The notes beneath the pieces are model-generated. The model was given only the letters and a program-made list of their open reading frames with translations. It did not search any database and was not told where the DNA came from. A DNA stretch of 64,000 nt, taken from contig CAOJXR010000001.1 in NCBI GenBank assembly GCA_948465565.1, positions 62,001 to 126,000 on the forward strand. Reading direction: 5' to 3'. The first letter of the stretch is position 1, and the number at the start of each line of letters is the position of its first letter. A program made the translations under genes and the position numbers. This DNA comes from an uncultured Clostridium sp. (GTDB taxonomy: Bacteria; Bacillota; Clostridia; TANB77; CAG-508). Below, piece by piece: positions 8,572 to 17,728 of the stretch.

Positions 8572-9977
8572 AGTTTACATTTAAAATAATTATATCAGTA
8601 ATCACAATTATTTCCATTATTTTTTCTATTGCAGGAGTAACAATGTGCAAGCAAAATTTTACTCATTCTTTAGAAAATACGATAAATCAAAATATTGATA
8701 ATCACCTGTTAATAAGATATGGAATTGAAAATAATACAATTGAAAACATTGATGAAAATGGAGCGATTTCAGATAAAAAAATAATTGAATATGCACGAAA
8801 TCTTATTTTGTATCTAGAAAATAATAAAAATTTTTCAATATATTCTAATAATAATGTCATATATTCAAATTTAGAAATAGATTTGACTGATGAAGATTTA
8901 AATTTTTTGAACAATAGTAAACAAATTAAATATTTATTAAAAGATATTAATAATAAAAGATATATGATAATTGGTTCATCATTAGAGATAAATACTAATA
9001 AAATTACTTTCTTGAGTGAATATGATATAACTGATGTTTTTATAGAAAGAGATAGACAGATTAAAGATTTTTGTAAAATAGATATTTCAATTATTGTTAT
9101 ATCACTTATCACAATTGGTATTTTATCTATCTTTTTAACAAAACCAATTATTAAGTTGAATGAATTAAGTAAAGAAATTGCAAAAGGAAAGTATGATGAG
9201 AGAATTCATATAAATTCAAATGATGAGATTGGAGAGCTTTCAGAGAGTTTTAATATTATGATAGAAGCAGTCGAAAATAAGATAAAAGAATTGGAACTTC
9301 TGATAAAACAACGAGAAGATTTTATTACTAATTTTAATCATGAATTAAAAAATCCTATGACATCAATTATTGGCTATGCAGATATTTTGAGAAGTAATAA
9401 ATATGATGACGAAGTAAAAATAAGGGCAGCAAATTATATCTTTAATGAAGGAAAAAGATTAGAAGTATTAGCACGTAAACTAATGGATTTAATGGAATTA
9501 TCTAATGAAAATATTAAGTTTGAAAAAATAGATATTACAAACTTTGCAAGCAAGATTTCTAATGATTTAAAGGACAATTTAGGAGAAATAGAGCTAGAAG
9601 TAAATATTGAAGAGGCAAAAGTTTTAGGAGATAAATCATTATTAGAAGATTGTATTAGAAATTTGATAGATAATAGTAAAAAAGCAAATCCAAAGGATAA
9701 TAAAATAATATTTTTAGGAAAAAAACAAAATGAAAAATATTGTATATCTATTATTGATAAAGGTGTAGGTATTCCAGAAGAAGATTTACCAAAAGTACAA
9801 GATTGTTTTTATATGGTAGATAAGATGAGAGCAAAAAATAATGGAAGAAATGGAGTGGGACTTAGTTTATGTAAAAAGATTGCAGAAATTCATGGTAGTA
9901 ATTTAGAAATTGAAAGTGTATTAGGACAAGGAACAAAAGTATCTATATATTTGGAGGTGGTGAAAAATGAGAAATAA
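8568..9977 (+). CDS. sensor histidine kinase
   Basis: The 469-residue kinase has two helices (~5-27 and ~172-190) around an outer sensor domain of about 145 residues. A HAMP linker (~191-243) and a HisKA domain with H258 (NFNHELKNPMTSIIGY) follow. The ATPase domain has N-box N369 (LIDNSKKA), G1 DKGVGIPEEDL and G2 GRNGVGLSLCKKI. It is the partner of the response regulator whose stop codon it overlaps. The sensor domain is not recognised; the gene order suggests it monitors the transporter or its substrate. Confidence 0.92.
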   Translation: MKFTFKIIISVITIISIIFSIAGVTMCKQNFTHSLENTINQNIDNHLLIRYGIENNTIENIDENGAISDKKIIEYARNLILYLENNKNFSIYSNNNVIYSNLEIDLTDEDLNFLNNSKQIKYLLKDINNKRYMIIGSSLEINTNKITFLSEYDITDVFIERDRQIKDFCKIDISIIVISLITIGILSIFLTKPIIKLNELSKEIAKGKYDERIHINSNDEIGELSESFNIMIEAVENKIKELELLIKQREDFITNFNHELKNPMTSIIGYADILRSNKYDDEVKIRAANYIFNEGKRLEVLARKLMDLMELSNENIKFEKIDITNFASKISNDLKDNLGEIELEVNIEEAKVLGDKSLLEDCIRNLIDNSKKANPKDNKIIFLGKKQNEKYCISIIDKGVGIPEEDLPKVQDCFYMVDKMRAKNNGRNGVGLSLCKKIAEIHGSNLEIESVLGQGTKVSIYLEVVKNEK

Positions 9978-10674
9978 AAATGTTTACATGTATATAGTTT
10001 TGATACTGATTATAATTTTTTCATTTGCCATTCCAAGTTTAGTTATGAAATTAACAGAAGAGAAAATTTTTGCAGGCAAATATGAGATATATAAAAAAGT
10101 TTATGCATTAAATAATAAAGCTAACAAGAATGATATTATAAAAGCAATATATAGTAGATATGATAATAACTCCAAATATAATGTTTCTGTATCAGACTAT
10201 GCTCAAGGGATTCCAGATATTTTACGAATAGAAAATAATCAGGCAACTATTTTAGATGAAAAAGGTTTTTTAAACAAATTTTTAGAACTCATTAAATTAA
10301 ATATTGTTAAAGATAGTTTTTTATATGACTTAGCAAAAGAAAATGAAATTATTTATCGAATATGGGAATATGATAATGGAGAAATAACATATAGAAAAGT
10401 TAATTTTTTTACAGATAGCGATTATTTTAAATATGCAATTGCAAGTATGGAAATAGAAGATGATACAGACAAGGTCATAGTTTTTACTATCAATAGGAAA
10501 TATTTAAATATAAATAAGGAGAGTATGTATAATTATATAAATTATTTAGGAATGAGTGAATTTGAGGATTGGAAACATAAAGATAATATGATGCTATCAG
10601 AAGAAGCGGGAGTAAAGGTAACTAGCACAAATGAAGGTGAACTCACCTGTTGTAAGGTGGAAGTGATGAGGTAA
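9967..10674 (+). CDS. membrane-anchored protein of the two-component operon
   Basis: The 235-residue protein has an N-terminal membrane helix (about residues 6-25) and a hydrophilic outer part. I do not recognise a domain. The start ATG 9967 lies inside the last codons of the kinase gene behind GGAGGTGGTG, so it is co-translated with it. A third gene in this place in clostridial two-component/ABC operons is often an accessory regulator or lipoprotein-like factor, but that is inference. No lipobox cysteine is present. Confidence 0.5.
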   Translation: MRNKNVYMYIVLILIIIFSFAIPSLVMKLTEEKIFAGKYEIYKKVYALNNKANKNDIIKAIYSRYDNNSKYNVSVSDYAQGIPDILRIENNQATILDEKGFLNKFLELIKLNIVKDSFLYDLAKENEIIYRIWEYDNGEITYRKVNFFTDSDYFKYAIASMEIEDDTDKVIVFTINRKYLNINKESMYNYINYLGMSEFEDWKHKDNMMLSEEAGVKVTSTNEGELTCCKVEVMR

Positions 10675-10788
10675 AAATTTGCATTAAAATTCAAATTATT
10701 TAGGAAAATTTATTTTTTAGTGTTATAATATTATGAACAAAAAAGAATAATAAACAATAGAAAAGAAAAAACAAAAGAAGGTTTTAAA

Positions 10789-11943
10789 ATGGAAAACAAA
10801 TACTTATTAGACATAGGCTTAATTATAGTAGTGGTAAAAATTTTTACACTCATTACACAAAAAATAAAAATGCCTAAAGTTTTAGGAGGACTAATTGCAG
10901 GAATAGTATTAGGACCAGCAATGTTAAATATTGTACAAAGCAGCACAATATTAGAAGCATTATCAAAATTCGGAATAATACTAATAATGTTTTTAGCTGG
11001 AATGGAAACAAGTATAAAGAAATTCATATCAGATAGCAATAAATATGTAATAATTGCTATAGCAGGTGTAATAGTACCATTAATTATGGGAACGGCGTGC
11101 AGTTTAATGTATGTACAAGATTTAAAAACAAATCTATTCTTTGGAGCAGTAATAACAGCAACATCTGTAAGTATTACAGTAGAAACTTTAATTGAAATGA
11201 AAAAAATAAAATCGAGTGTAGGACTAGCTATACTAGGAGCAGGCGTTGTTGACGATATAATAGGAATATTATTTTTGACAATTATTATGAATAGTGGGAA
11301 TCTACATTTTTCAACATTTTCATTTGTTACAGTGAAAGTGTTATTATTCTTTGCGATGGCAATATTATTAAGTTTAATTTTATTTAAGATATTTGAGAAA
11401 ATAGAACAAAAAGATACAAAAACAGAGCAAATGCCTACGTATTCAATAGCATTTGCATTAATATTAGCATTTATTGCAGAAGTACTAGGAGTTAGTGGAA
11501 TAATAGGTGCGTATATAGCAGGTTTAGTTATAGGAAATACTGAAAAAGGAAGAAAAGTACGAGGAAAAATAGATTTAGTAGTACACACTATATTTTCTCC
11601 AATATTTTTCGCAAGTGTAGGACTTAAATTAACAACATTGAGTTTTAGTATACAAGTATGGGTATTTATTATAATTTTCACAGCTATAACAATATTGAGC
11701 AAAATAGTTGGAAATGGTTTAGGAGCAAAGATTTGTGGATACCCCAGAGAAAAAGCTATTCAAGTTGGAATAGGAATGGCAACAAGAGGGGAAGTTGCAC
11801 TTATTATAGCTGAGGAGGCTAAAAACATAAATTTGATAAATGAAGAAGTATTTTCAATTGTTATTATAACTGTTATGTTGGTAACATTAATAACGCCAAT
11901 ATTATTGCACTATAGCTTTGAGAGAAAAAATAATGTATTATAG
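10789..11943 (+). CDS. cation:proton antiporter (CPA2 family)
   Basis: The 384-residue membrane protein is predicted to have 11-13 helices and belongs to the monovalent cation/proton antiporter-2 type (NapA/KefB/GerN-like). Family features include GLIAGIVLGPAML near residue 35, AGVVDDIIGILFL (the paired Asp ion-binding site, ~155) and MATRGEVALIIAEEA (~325). It lacks the cytoplasmic RCK/TrkA-N domain of Kef proteins, so it is a stand-alone Na+/H+ or K+/H+ exchanger. GerN-type relatives act in spore germination in bacilli; no such link is shown here. Confidence 0.88.
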   Translation: MENKYLLDIGLIIVVVKIFTLITQKIKMPKVLGGLIAGIVLGPAMLNIVQSSTILEALSKFGIILIMFLAGMETSIKKFISDSNKYVIIAIAGVIVPLIMGTACSLMYVQDLKTNLFFGAVITATSVSITVETLIEMKKIKSSVGLAILGAGVVDDIIGILFLTIIMNSGNLHFSTFSFVTVKVLLFFAMAILLSLILFKIFEKIEQKDTKTEQMPTYSIAFALILAFIAEVLGVSGIIGAYIAGLVIGNTEKGRKVRGKIDLVVHTIFSPIFFASVGLKLTTLSFSIQVWVFIIIFTAITILSKIVGNGLGAKICGYPREKAIQVGIGMATRGEVALIIAEEAKNINLINEEVFSIVIITVMLVTLITPILLHYSFERKNNVL

Positions 11944-11974
11944 GGTTACTTTAAAATAGAAAGGTAGATGAAAT

Positions 11975-12856
11975 ATGGAAAAGGCAAAAGTTTATTTCAC
12001 TAAGGAAATTACTCCAGAATCAGTAGTTAAAATGTATGAAACATTAGGAGTAAATTTGCCGGGGAAGGTAGCTGTAAAACTACATTCAGGAGAAAAAGGA
12101 AATCAAAATTATATAAAACCTGAGTTTGTAAAAGCTATTGTAGAAAAAGTAGGAGGAACAGTTGTAGAATGTAATACTGCTTATGATGGAGCAAGGAACA
12201 CAACTCAAAGACACATAGAATTAATGAAAGAACATGGCTGGAGTGAATATTTTGATGTAGACATTATGGACAGTGAGGGTCCAGATAAAATATTAGAAAT
12301 TCCAAATGGAAAAGTAATAAAAAGAGATTATGTAGGAAAAAACATAGACAACTATGATTCAATGTTAGTATTATCACATTTTAAAGGTCATCCAATGGGA
12401 GGATACGGTGGAGCTTTAAAACAATTATCAATAGGTGTAGCATCAGGACATGGAAAAAGTTTCATACATTGTGTTGGAAACGAAAATGGAACATTTGAAG
12501 AAATGTTTAAAGTAGACCAAGATAAATTTTTAGAAGCAATGGCAGATGCAGCATCAGCTGTTGCAAAACATTTTGAAAACAAAATTGTTTATATTAATGT
12601 AATGTGCAATTTATCAGTAGATTGTGATTGTTGTGCTGTTGCTGAAGACCCATGCATGAAAGATATAGGAATTTTGGCTTCTTTAGATCCCATTGCAATA
12701 GATCAAGCTTGTATAGATTTAATAAAAAAATCAGAAGATAAAGGAAAAGAACATTTCTTAGAAAGAGTAGAATCGAGACATGGGACTCATACAATAGATG
12801 CAGCAGCTGACCTTGGCTTTGGAACAAAAGAATATGAATTAATTAATATTGATTAA
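11975..12856 (+). CDS. DUF362 domain protein
   Basis: The 293-residue protein is a full-length DUF362 protein, beginning with KVAVKLHSGEKGNQNYIKPE and including NTAYDGARN, LSHFKGHPMGGYGGALKQL and the cysteine-rich CDCCAVAEDPCMKDIG. Many family members are iron-sulfur proteins with two extra 4Fe-4S motifs; those ferredoxin motifs are absent here. The cysteines at about 216-227 could still bind metal. The function of the family is unsettled. An AAAGGTAGATG leader precedes ATG 11975, 31 bases after the antiporter gene. Confidence 0.85.
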   Translation: MEKAKVYFTKEITPESVVKMYETLGVNLPGKVAVKLHSGEKGNQNYIKPEFVKAIVEKVGGTVVECNTAYDGARNTTQRHIELMKEHGWSEYFDVDIMDSEGPDKILEIPNGKVIKRDYVGKNIDNYDSMLVLSHFKGHPMGGYGGALKQLSIGVASGHGKSFIHCVGNENGTFEEMFKVDQDKFLEAMADAASAVAKHFENKIVYINVMCNLSVDCDCCAVAEDPCMKDIGILASLDPIAIDQACIDLIKKSEDKGKEHFLERVESRHGTHTIDAAADLGFGTKEYELINID

Positions 12857-12948
12857 GCAAGATAAAAAGTATTTATTTTTATCAAAATATTGCAATAATA
12901 AAATGTCATGTATTATAATATGTCGAAAAGAATATGTGATTGGAGAAC

Positions 12949-13716
12949 ATGAAAAATATGTCTGGTAAGCATTATAGAATAAATAATTGGAATATTTTTA
13001 GAATATTATTGTTAATCATTTTTATAAGTATATTTGTTATATGTTCAGGAATATTAATATATTGGTTAAAAAGCAATAATAATTTAGAACAAATTGAAAA
13101 GGTTTTGGAAGAAAAAGTTATCACGTATAACAACAATGATGAAACTACAGAAAATAATGACTTGCCTAAAATGAGCATTAATTTTGACTCATTAAAAGAA
13201 ATAAATTCTGATGCAGTTGCATGGATTTATATTGCAAACACAGACATAAATTATCCAGTTTTACAAACAAACAATAATGAATATTATTTAAAACGTGATT
13301 TATATAAAAAATATAGTTCATGTGGAAGCATATATTTAGATTATGGCAATAGTAAAGACTTTTCAGATGAGAATACTGTAATATATGGACATAATCTAAA
13401 GAATCAAAAAATGTTTGCAGATTTGGCAAAGTTACATAAAGGCGAACTTGGAAACGATATAGAAATTATTATTTATACGCCAGACGGAATGAAAAAATAT
13501 CAAGTATTTTCATGTTATATGGAAGAACCAGTTTCTCGATTAACAAGAAAAAAATTTAACTCAAACGAGAAGAAAAATTTTATAAATGATTGTGCAAAAA
13601 AGAGTAATAAAGAATTCCAATGCAACATAGATGAAAATAAAAAAATTATAACCCTTGTAACATGCGATTCAACAGGGAGAAAGAGAATTTTTGTAAATGC
13701 AATAGAAAAAAATTAA
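12949..13716 (+). CDS. class B sortase
   Basis: This 255-residue transpeptidase has an N-terminal membrane anchor (about residues 17-39) and a sortase barrel. Counted from ATG 12949, the catalytic residues are H148 (VIYGHNL), C239 (TLVTCD) and R246 (RKRIFV), which is the class B pattern. It would attach proteins with a C-terminal sorting signal to the cell wall. The next large gene encodes such a protein (LPKTG), which makes it the likely substrate. The start is uncertain: TGGAGA lies too close to ATG 12949, ATG 12958 is an alternative, and TTG 12940 would contain the ribosome binding site. Confidence 0.88.
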   Translation: MKNMSGKHYRINNWNIFRILLLIIFISIFVICSGILIYWLKSNNNLEQIEKVLEEKVITYNNNDETTENNDLPKMSINFDSLKEINSDAVAWIYIANTDINYPVLQTNNNEYYLKRDLYKKYSSCGSIYLDYGNSKDFSDENTVIYGHNLKNQKMFADLAKLHKGELGNDIEIIIYTPDGMKKYQVFSCYMEEPVSRLTRKKFNSNEKKNFINDCAKKSNKEFQCNIDENKKIITLVTCDSTGRKRIFVNAIEKN

Positions 13717-13735
13717 AAAAATTTTTTTCAAAATA

Positions 13736-13764
13736 TATACAATTTTAGTTTTATTTGGTATAAT
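13736..13764 (+). promoter_or_regulatory. extended -10 promoter of the CA-repeat unit
   Basis: TATACA at 13736-13741, a 17-base spacer and TATAAT at 13759-13764. The TGG directly before the -10 box gives the extended -10 form TGnTATAAT. It sits 37 bases before ATG 13801. Confidence 0.55.
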
Positions 13765-13800
13765 TGCAAAAGAAAAGGAAAAGAAAGTAGGTATTTGAAA

Positions 13801-13971
<171 letters not shown>

Positions 13972-14060
13972 TTGCGTTTCTTTTTTGTGCTTTTAAATTT
14001 ATAGACTAACAAAAGATTAAAGGTACCATTAGCCTAAAATAATGGAGAAAGAGGGAAAAA

Positions 14061-15497
14061 ATGAAAAAAACAACAAAAACTTTAGTTGCCCTAATGTTAG
14101 TTGTAGCTATGATACTTTCATTTGCTCCAATTACAAGCAATGCGGCAACAAATAGCTTTTCTGTAACTAATGCAAGTGCAGAAATTGGACAAAAAGCAAC
14201 AATTGAGTTAAAGACTAAAGAAGATGTATCACTTGACGATATAAGCGTTGAAATTACATACGATACAAGCAGAATATCTATATTGGAAGAAGACATTGTT
14301 ATGTCAGATACAATTAATGCTTTATTTGGAGATAACAGCGGAACTGGATTACATAAAGATGGAAAAGTTACATTCGGAGCTTACAAACTTTCTCCTGTAT
14401 CTATTCCAGCAGGAACTACTATTTTAACATTAACTTATACTGTATCAGAAGCTGGAGCAGGTGATACAGCTATCAACATCAATGTTGATGCAGAAGATTC
14501 AGAACTTAGCAAAAATTACTTAGAAGACATAGTTGCAACTATTACAGGAACATTACCACCAGTTGCAGTTTCAGGAGTTACATTAGACAAAACTTCTGGA
14601 ACATTAAATGAAGGTGAAACTGTTACTTTAACAGCTACAGTTATGCCAGAAGATGCAACAGACAAAACTGTTACATGGGCTTCAAGCAATAGCAATGTTG
14701 CTACAGTAGCAAATGGAGTAGTTACAGCAGTTGCACCAGGAACAGCTGTAATAACAGCAACAGCTGGAAATCAATCAGCTTCTTATTCATTAGAAGTTAA
14801 AGCTCCTTTAAAAGGAATTACATTAAATCATTCAGAAATGACTGTTATAAAAGGACAAAGTGCTCCATTAACAGTTACATATAACCCAACATACACAACA
14901 GACGCTAAAGATGTTACTTGGACATCAAGTGATGCTACAGTTGCTACAGTTGAAAACGGTGTAGTTAGAGGTGTAAAAGCTGGAACAGCTACAATTACAG
15001 CTAAAGTTGGAGCATATACAGCAACATGTGAAGTTACTATAAATGAAATTCCATTAAAAGAAATCGCAATAGATACAGCAGATTTCGAAATGGAAGTTGA
15101 AAGCACAAAACAATTAGGTGTTATATACAATCCAAATGACACAACTGATGATAAAAAAGTAGTTTGGTCATCAGACAATGAAGAAGTTGTAACAGTTGAC
15201 GAAAACGGAGTAGTTACAGCAGTTGCCGCTGGTGAAGCTACTATTACAGCAGATGTAAACGGAAAAACTGCTACTGTAAAAGTTACAGTTACAGAAAAGA
15301 AAGTAAACGAACCAACTGAAGATGACAAAAAAGATGACAACACAGAAGTTAAAGTACCTTCTGATGAAACTGGAAAAGTTGAAGAAAACAAACCAGAACT
15401 TCCAAAAACAGGAGATATTGCAATTGGAGTTGTTGTAGCTTTAATGTTAATATCAGCAGCTGGAATAGTATTTATTACTAAAAAGAATCGTAAATAA
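14061..15497 (+). CDS. wall-anchored cohesin-like protein with three Ig-like domains (LPKTG)
   Basis: The 478-residue precursor has a signal peptide (1-29, cleavage after SNAA), a cohesin-like domain (~32-163) and three bacterial Ig-like BIG_2 domains (~169-247, 250-327, 330-411). An acidic linker and a sortase signal LPKTG at 447-451 with a hydrophobic helix and KKNRK tail follow. The cohesin call rests on the fold pattern: ASAEIGQKATIEL, a long SVEITYDTSRISI strand, FGAY, PAGTTILTLTYTV and a final AININ strand. Cohesins bind dockerins, and the next six genes encode dockerin proteins. It would be the single-cohesin wall receptor of the set, anchored by the upstream sortase. GGAGAAAGAGGG precedes the ATG. 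Confidence 0.78.
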   Translation: MKKTTKTLVALMLVVAMILSFAPITSNAATNSFSVTNASAEIGQKATIELKTKEDVSLDDISVEITYDTSRISILEEDIVMSDTINALFGDNSGTGLHKDGKVTFGAYKLSPVSIPAGTTILTLTYTVSEAGAGDTAININVDAEDSELSKNYLEDIVATITGTLPPVAVSGVTLDKTSGTLNEGETVTLTATVMPEDATDKTVTWASSNSNVATVANGVVTAVAPGTAVITATAGNQSASYSLEVKAPLKGITLNHSEMTVIKGQSAPLTVTYNPTYTTDAKDVTWTSSDATVATVENGVVRGVKAGTATITAKVGAYTATCEVTINEIPLKEIAIDTADFEMEVESTKQLGVIYNPNDTTDDKKVVWSSDNEEVVTVDENGVVTAVAAGEATITADVNGKTATVKVTVTEKKVNEPTEDDKKDDNTEVKVPSDETGKVEENKPELPKTGDIAIGVVVALMLISAAGIVFITKKNRK

Positions 15498-15524
15498 TAA
15501 ACTTGTTTAGTTATATATGATGCG

Positions 15525-15563
15525 ATAAAGCACAACACAAAAGACATTGTGTTGTGCTTTATT
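15525..15563 (+). terminator. hairpin terminator after the cohesin gene
   Basis: A perfect 16-bp stem (arms 15525-15540 and 15547-15562) with the six-base loop AAGACA. The T tract is within the descending arm (GCTTTATT), so termination strength is uncertain. Confidence 0.65.
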
Positions 15564-15594
15564 AGCTAGTAGACGTAATTAAGGGGAGAAATTT

Positions 15595-17697
15595 ATGAAG
15601 AAAAGCAAAAATAAAATTTTAGCCATAATGTTAGTTATTGTATTTATTATAAATTTTGCATTACCAATCTTAGCAGACACATCAATTGTATTATCTGCTG
15701 ATATGACAGATTATGATTTTAGAAATGAACTTAATACAGATAGAGTAGGAATTGGATTTACTTGGACAGCAGAAACGAGAACTCTTACTATAACAGGGAT
15801 AAAGAATAGTAGTGCAGAAATAAAATTGCCTGAAAATTCTACAATAGATATACAAGGAAATATAGAAAATGAGATAAAGAAAATAGAATCAGATGGTTCA
15901 TTAACAATCAAAGGAAACAATGTAGCAAGTTTGAATATAGATAGGATAATATTAGATTCAGAAAGTTCAAGGGGGATATGGACACCTGATACATTAACAA
16001 TAGACAGCGGGATAATAAATATTAAAATTACGATAAATTACAACAGAGATAGGTACACAATAAATACAGGCATTTGGGCAAAAAATATTATTATAAACAA
16101 TGGAAACATAAATATAGATGTTAAAAGAAAAGAAGATGCTATTGTAAAGGCATATGCATTATATGCTCAAAAGCTAACAATAAATAATGGAAAAGTTAAT
16201 GCAAAGTCAACAGATGAGGCAATAAGTTTAGGAAGTTCGTCAGTAAAACCAATTACAGTAATAAATGGTGGAGATGTACGAATTGAGTCTGCAAGCGGTT
16301 ATGCAGTGACAGGATATGCAATAATAAATGGAGGAAATGTATATGCTTTGACAACAGGAAACAGACCAGGCTGGGCATATGAAAATGTACCATCCGTTAA
16401 TCCATTAGTTGATTGGACAATTTTTCGTGGATATATAAAAAGCGATGGAACATATGAGGAGCAACCAACAGATATAACAGATATATATACTGCTTGTCAT
16501 TATGAATTATTGAGGATTTTGAGTGATGTTCCAGCTATAAAAATAACTGAAGTAACAGGAGAAAACGAAATTGGCATAGGTGAGAAAACTACTTTTGTTG
16601 CTACATTAGAGCCAAGTTATTCTACAAGTGCGGTTACATGGTCTAGTAGCAATGAGAAAGTTGCTACAGTATCAGAAAATGGGGAGATTACAGGTATTGG
16701 GCCAGGTGTAGCAACAATAATAGCTACAGCCAATGGACTTTCAGCAAGCAAAGATATTAATGTAAAATGCAAAATAACTTTAGACCCAAATGGGGTAGAA
16801 GGTATTGAGAAGGAATTTATTTATACAGACGTAGATGGTAAATTGCAAGAACTACCTACATTATCAGATAACACAAATTTATTTAATAAATGGGTTGACG
16901 AAAATGGAAACGAAGTTACAACAGAAACAAAGTTTACTACAAATACTACGATATATGCAGATTGGACAGCTAAACCAATTTTAGTAGGAACACAAAAAGA
17001 TGTAGCCACATATGGAAAAGAAACTATTGTAAATTATGATGTTACTTCTGATTTCGATGGAACATATACTGCAAAAGTTGAAAACTTACCAGAAGGAGTA
17101 ACATTAGTTAATAATGAAATTAAATTTGACAATAACGAAAATGGAAAATATAAAGGAACATTAAAATTAAAAGTTTCTAACACAGCAAATGCAGGCACAA
17201 TAACTAATTTAAAAATGTATATTAATAACAAAAATACTTCTAATAACTTTAGTTTAGAGATTAAAAAAATTGATAGCACGTTTACGCAAGAACCTGAACT
17301 TAAAGTAGTAGTGTTCAATGGAGAAGAGCAAGAGCTAATAAAAGCTGGTTCAACAAATGATGGACAAATATTATATTCATTAGATGGAGTAAACTTCTCA
17401 GAAAAACTACCAACAGCTACAAAAGTTGGTAAATACAAAGTATATTATCGAATTGTAGGAGATAAAAACCATTTAGACTCTGAAATCAATAGCGTAGAGT
17501 CTACAATCACAGATTTATTGGGTGATGTAAATGGCGACGGCAAAGTAAACGCAAGAGACGCAAAACTAGTATTACAATACTTCAACGGAAAGGTTGAATT
17601 TACAGAGAAACAAAAAGCCAAAGCAGATGTAAATGGTGACAGCAAAATAAATGCACGTGACGCAAAGTTAATTCTACAAATATTTAATGGAAAATAA
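15595..17697 (+). CDS. secreted dockerin protein with beta-helix and Ig-like modules
   Basis: The 700-residue protein has a signal peptide (~1-27) and then an N-terminal region beginning DYDFRNELNTDRVGIGFTW. A right-handed beta-helix-like stretch of INNGNIN/INGGNV turns covers ~105-265. A BIG_2 domain (~315-395), an InlB/Flg_new-type repeat (~398-460, NKWVDENGNEV...YADWTA) and two further Ig-like strands follow. The C-terminal dockerin (643-700) has two calcium loops DVNGDGKVNARD and DVNGDSKINARD, separated by VEFTEKQKAKA. Its signal peptide and N-terminal third are closely related to the next gene. The beta-helix may bind polysaccharide, as in Cthe_2159-like proteins; that is inference. Confidence 0.8.
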   Translation: MKKSKNKILAIMLVIVFIINFALPILADTSIVLSADMTDYDFRNELNTDRVGIGFTWTAETRTLTITGIKNSSAEIKLPENSTIDIQGNIENEIKKIESDGSLTIKGNNVASLNIDRIILDSESSRGIWTPDTLTIDSGIINIKITINYNRDRYTINTGIWAKNIIINNGNINIDVKRKEDAIVKAYALYAQKLTINNGKVNAKSTDEAISLGSSSVKPITVINGGDVRIESASGYAVTGYAIINGGNVYALTTGNRPGWAYENVPSVNPLVDWTIFRGYIKSDGTYEEQPTDITDIYTACHYELLRILSDVPAIKITEVTGENEIGIGEKTTFVATLEPSYSTSAVTWSSSNEKVATVSENGEITGIGPGVATIIATANGLSASKDINVKCKITLDPNGVEGIEKEFIYTDVDGKLQELPTLSDNTNLFNKWVDENGNEVTTETKFTTNTTIYADWTAKPILVGTQKDVATYGKETIVNYDVTSDFDGTYTAKVENLPEGVTLVNNEIKFDNNENGKYKGTLKLKVSNTANAGTITNLKMYINNKNTSNNFSLEIKKIDSTFTQEPELKVVVFNGEEQELIKAGSTNDGQILYSLDGVNFSEKLPTATKVGKYKVYYRIVGDKNHLDSEINSVESTITDLLGDVNGDGKVNARDAKLVLQYFNGKVEFTEKQKAKADVNGDSKINARDAKLILQIFNGK

Positions 17698-17728
17698 AAA
17701 TTCAATAATAAATGAAAGGAAGAAACTC

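Noticed and set aside
10731..11702. 323-codon open frame on the minus strand
   Set aside because: It lies antisense to the antiporter gene, has no ribosome binding site, and its Ile/Asn-rich composition is the mirror of membrane-helix codons.
14828..15547. 239-codon minus-strand frame opposite the cohesin gene
   Set aside because: It is a shadow of Thr/Val-rich Ig repeats with no start signals.
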